The notes below the pieces were generated by a model that worked only from the letters and a program-made list of their open reading frames with translations, was not told where the DNA came from and searched no databases. From the NCBI GenBank assembly GCA_009919985.1, contig RGAX01000121.1, forward strand, positions 1 through 8,167: a stretch of 8,167 nucleotides of DNA, given 5' to 3'. Of the stretch, positions 6,070 to 8,167 are shown piece after piece; positions within the stretch are counted from its first letter, which is position 1, and the number at the start of each line of letters is the position of its first letter. A program made the position numbers and the translations under genes. The stretch comes from Opitutaceae bacterium (GTDB lineage Bacteria; Verrucomicrobiota; Verrucomicrobiia; Opitutales; Opitutaceae).

Positions 6070-7782
6070 TTACGCCGGTTGCGAGGCGTTCTGTGGCAAT
6101 AGCGCCTGGAGTATGACAGCGAAAAAAACGCACATGAAACAGCCGATTGGATTGAGCCAAAGATAGCCGATCTCGCGAGCCGGGTAGACTTTGCCAACAA
6201 AGAAGATGGCGATAACGACGGTTTGCGCGGCGAGCGCGGCCCAGAAGACGGCGGTGCCTTTCACGTGTTTCAAAAAGAACGCCACGACGAACACACCAAG
6301 CAGCGCGGGATAAAAAATGGAGGCGACGATGTTGAGCGCCTCGATCAGATTTTCCGCGAAGCTCACAAACAGCGCGAAGCCGATGGCGAAGAGCCCCCAA
6401 AAAGCCGTGAAGGCCTTGGCCGCACGGACGTTGCGAGCTTCGTCGTGGGCGGCGAGTGGGCGGAACGTGCGCCACAGGTCGATTGTGCTCGTAGTCCCTA
6501 AGGCGTTGAGCTCGCCGGCCTTGGACGAAAGGGCCGAGGCAAACATCACGGCGAGCAACAGTCCGATGATGCCGTGCGGGAGTTGCGTGAGGATAAAATG
6601 AATGAAGACGAAGTCGGAGTCTTTAGTTTTTTTGGTGGTCGGATCGGCCGCTTGCAGCGCGGTGCGGGCCTCTTTGCGCACGGCGTTGGCGGCATTTTGC
6701 GCCTCGAGCATATCGCGGCGCGCCTCGGCGGTGACGGCGGCATCAGTGGCATTTTGCGCGGTGGCCCAAACGCGAATTTTTTCCTGTTTCGCAGTGTGCA
6801 GCGTGGCGTATTTTTCCTCGAGCGCGCGGAAACTCGCGGCTTCGGGGCCGCTGAGTTGGCGTTGCCACTGCGTCTGGTTGTACACAACCGGCGCTTGCGG
6901 CTGGAACTGGTAGAAAACGAAGAGTAACGCACCGAGGATCACGATGAACAACTGCATCGGAATTTTTAGCAGCGCGTTGAACATCAATCCGAGACGGCCT
7001 TCGCGTAGACGTGCACCGCCGATGTAGCGCTGGACCTGCGACTGATCGGTGCCGAAGTAGGAAAGTGAAAGAAAAAATCCACCGAGTACACCGCTCCACA
7101 CGGTGTAGCGGACTTTAAGGTCCGGGTTATAATCAACGGCCTGGAGTTTGCCGAGGGCGCCCGCAATAGGGAGCGCGTCAGGGGGCAGTTTCGTGAGCAA
7201 AATGACGAAGGCGGTTAACATCCCGCCGAAGATAACGCCCATCTGCCATTTTTGCGTGAGGTTCACGGCTGCGCTGCCACCGGTGACAGTGTAAACAATG
7301 GCGAGCAGCCCGGTGCAGACAATGGTGAGATCCAGTCGCCAACCAAGCACTGTCGAAAGGATGATCGCAGGCGCGTAGATGGTGATCCCGGCTTGAAGCC
7401 CGCGTTGAAATACGAAAATGCCGGCACCAAGCAGCCGAGTTTTACGATCAAAGCGTTGACCAAGATATTCGTAAGCGGTGTAGACACCAAGCTTTCGGTA
7501 GATGGGCAGAAATACGGCGCACACTACAATGAGCGCGAGCGGCAGGCCGAAATAGTTTTGGATGAAAGCGATGCCGTTCTCCGTGGCTTGGCCGGGGAGC
7601 GAGAGGTACGTGATCGTGCTCGCCTGCGTGGCCATGACAGAGAGGCCGATAGTGCCCCACTTCGTCGTGCTATTGCCTTTGAGGTAGGTGTTGAGGTTGT
7701 CGGTGTGGCGCGTGCGCCATGTGCCGTAGGCCGCGACACCGACGACCGCGCTAAGAAGTACGAGCCAATCAAGCAGGTTCAT
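6070..7782 (-). CDS. Sodium:solute symporter (SSF/SLC5 family)
   Basis: This 570-residue inner-membrane protein has the LeuT-fold pattern of the sodium:solute symporter family. Segments include the N-terminal helix (residues 4-20); the broken TM helix GLSVMATQASTITYLSLPGQ (46-65), which in this family contributes to the Na+/substrate site; VFLPIYRKLGVYTAYEYLGQRF (90-111); the signature GGFFLSLSYFGTDQSQVQRYI (234-254); and AVMFASALSSKAGELNALGTTSTIDLW (411-437), whose Ser416/419/420 region corresponds to the Na2-site helix. It uses the Na+ gradient to import a solute; the substrate is unknown. Residues about 294-390 form a soluble, Ala/Glu/Lys-rich, probably coiled-coil insert between two TM helices. 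The ATG overlaps the stop of the upstream 49-residue gene in an ATGA, and no Shine-Dalgarno site is seen, which points to translational coupling. With the LmbE-like gene further upstream, import of an acetylated or amide-linked sugar or amino-acid conjugate is a plausible but unproven role. Confidence 0.93.
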   Translation of the reverse strand: MNLLDWLVLLSAVVGVAAYGTWRTRHTDNLNTYLKGNSTTKWGTIGLSVMATQASTITYLSLPGQATENGIAFIQNYFGLPLALIVVCAVFLPIYRKLGVYTAYEYLGQRFDRKTRLLGAGIFVFQRGLQAGITIYAPAIILSTVLGWRLDLTIVCTGLLAIVYTVTGGSAAVNLTQKWQMGVIFGGMLTAFVILLTKLPPDALPIAGALGKLQAVDYNPDLKVRYTVWSGVLGGFFLSLSYFGTDQSQVQRYIGGARLREGRLGLMFNALLKIPMQLFIVILGALLFVFYQFQPQAPVVYNQTQWQRQLSGPEAASFRALEEKYATLHTAKQEKIRVWATAQNATDAAVTAEARRDMLEAQNAANAVRKEARTALQAADPTTKKTKDSDFVFIHFILTQLPHGIIGLLLAVMFASALSSKAGELNALGTTSTIDLWRTFRPLAAHDEARNVRAAKAFTAFWGLFAIGFALFVSFAENLIEALNIVASIFYPALLGVFVVAFFLKHVKGTAVFWAALAAQTVVIAIFFVGKVYPAREIGYLWLNPIGCFMCVFFAVILQALLPQNASQPA

Positions 7783-7928
7783 GCGTAAGCGCGGGTGAAG
7801 AAGGTGAGCGCGATCACCACAACGATGAACACGGCGAGCACAAAAAGGTAGACGCCGCGCCAGGTGCGGAAACCGGGGACGCCCGGAGCGTCATCGGTGG
7901 GTGGGGGCGGATTGGAGGGGGTTTTCAT
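7779..7928 (-). CDS. Small single-TM protein coupled to the sodium symporter
   Basis: This 49-residue protein has a proline-rich hydrophilic N terminus (MKTPSNPPPPTDDAPGVPG), then RTWR and one strongly hydrophobic helix (about residues 25-44, VYLFVLAVFIVVVIALTFF), ending TRAYA. The arginines before the helix suggest the N terminus is cytoplasmic. It has no known domain that I recognise. The evidence that it is a real gene is positional: its ATG overlaps the TGA of the LmbE-like gene (ATGA, 7928-7925), and its own TGA overlaps the ATG of the symporter (ATGA, 7782-7779). This double overlap argues for coupled translation and matched expression. An accessory or stabilising subunit of the symporter is the natural inference, by analogy with the small partner proteins known for some SSF transporters, but it does not share their two-helix layout. 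A larger frame reading through the same stop starts far upstream inside the LmbE-like gene and is not believable. Confidence 0.82.
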   Translation of the reverse strand: MKTPSNPPPPTDDAPGVPGFRTWRGVYLFVLAVFIVVVIALTFFTRAYA

Positions 7929-8167
7929 TTCCCAAGAGAAATTAAATTGGCGAAGAGGCGGTAGGCGCCGGGAACACCGGCGGGAAGTTGGCGAAAAAAG
8001 CCGAGGCCCGTGTAAACGTAGTAACCCTTGCCGTGGCGGGCGACCAGGAGTGCGCCCTTTTGCGGGGCCTCGCCGGCGTCGTTGCAGGCGAGCAGCGGGG
8101 TGAAAGCGGGGCCCCAGGCGGTGCCAAAATATGCACCGCGTTCTTGCACCCAGCCGGACCAATCGGC
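7925..8167 (-). CDS. C-terminal end of an LmbE/PIG-L-like deacetylase family protein (partial)
   Basis: The last 80 residues of a protein that continues beyond the right window edge are visible, starting ADWSGWVQERGAYFG. The frame is open to the last base, so the GTG at 8149 is not the real start. The ending GKGYYVYTGLGFFRQLPAGVPGAYRLFANLISLGK matches, from memory, the C-terminal region of long PIG-L/LmbE-type proteins of Verrucomicrobiota and Bacteroidota, where a glutamine-amidotransferase-like domain follows the metal-dependent N-deacetylase domain. The catalytic domain itself is outside the window, so the assignment rests on the tail only. The LLVARHGKGYYVYTGL stretch fits the last strands of such a domain, as in proteins where a gatherable asset (a restored fortune of residues like KGxYxYTGL) precedes the terminal helix. 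The stop overlaps the start of the 49-residue gene (ATGA), placing it first in a three-gene coupled set with the symporter. Confidence 0.6.
   Translation of the reverse strand, partial: ADWSGWVQERGAYFGTAWGPAFTPLLACNDAGEAPQKGALLVARHGKGYYVYTGLGFFRQLPAGVPGAYRLFANLISLGK

Noticed and set aside
7779..8162. A 127-residue minus-strand frame spanning the small TM gene and further upstream
   Set aside because: Its upstream part is an Arg/Pro-rich shadow of the LmbE-like frame; only the last 49 codons from the ATG at 7928 look like a real protein.

Overview
The window is GC-rich and densely coded bacterial DNA. The gene set suggests Verrucomicrobiota, probably near Opitutales: a bacterial GH3-type synthetase, an LmbE-like protein next to a sodium:solute symporter, a Phe-terminated outer-membrane barrel, and few clear Shine-Dalgarno sites. 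This placement rests on recalled family patterns, not on a marker gene. No phage, insertion sequence, CRISPR array, tRNA or rRNA gene was seen.

Layout. Positions 2-346 (+) hold the C-terminal part of a TlpA-like thioredoxin with a WCPPC active site. Positions 407-1294 (+) encode a 10-TM EamA/DMT transporter, closed by a strong intrinsic terminator at 1330-1370. A gene-free stretch at 1371-1535 contains nested inverted repeats and a T-tract. Positions 4153 down to 1536 (-) carry an alpha/beta hydrolase followed by a GH3-family gene. The GH3 gene is broken: its two halves lie in different frames, and the segment expected to carry the ATP-binding SSGTT loop is absent. Positions 4266-5042 (+) encode an RluA-family pseudouridine synthase that diverges from the hydrolase and has a good ribosome binding site.

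The right part is on the minus strand. In transcription order it reads: the end of an LmbE/PIG-L-like protein (cut by the window edge), a 49-residue single-TM protein, a 570-residue sodium:solute symporter, and, 96 nt further on, an outer-membrane beta-barrel protein. The first three are joined by two ATGA start/stop overlaps, so they are almost certainly one translationally coupled operon. A reasonable inference is a periplasmic or cytoplasmic deacylating enzyme plus a Na+-driven importer with a small membrane partner. The barrel may be a separate unit or the outer-membrane end of the same system.

Most genes are ordinary housekeeping or transport genes. The points most worth a second look are the small TM protein locked between the LmbE-like gene and the symporter, the deleted and frameshifted GH3 gene, and the structured intergenic segment after the terminator.
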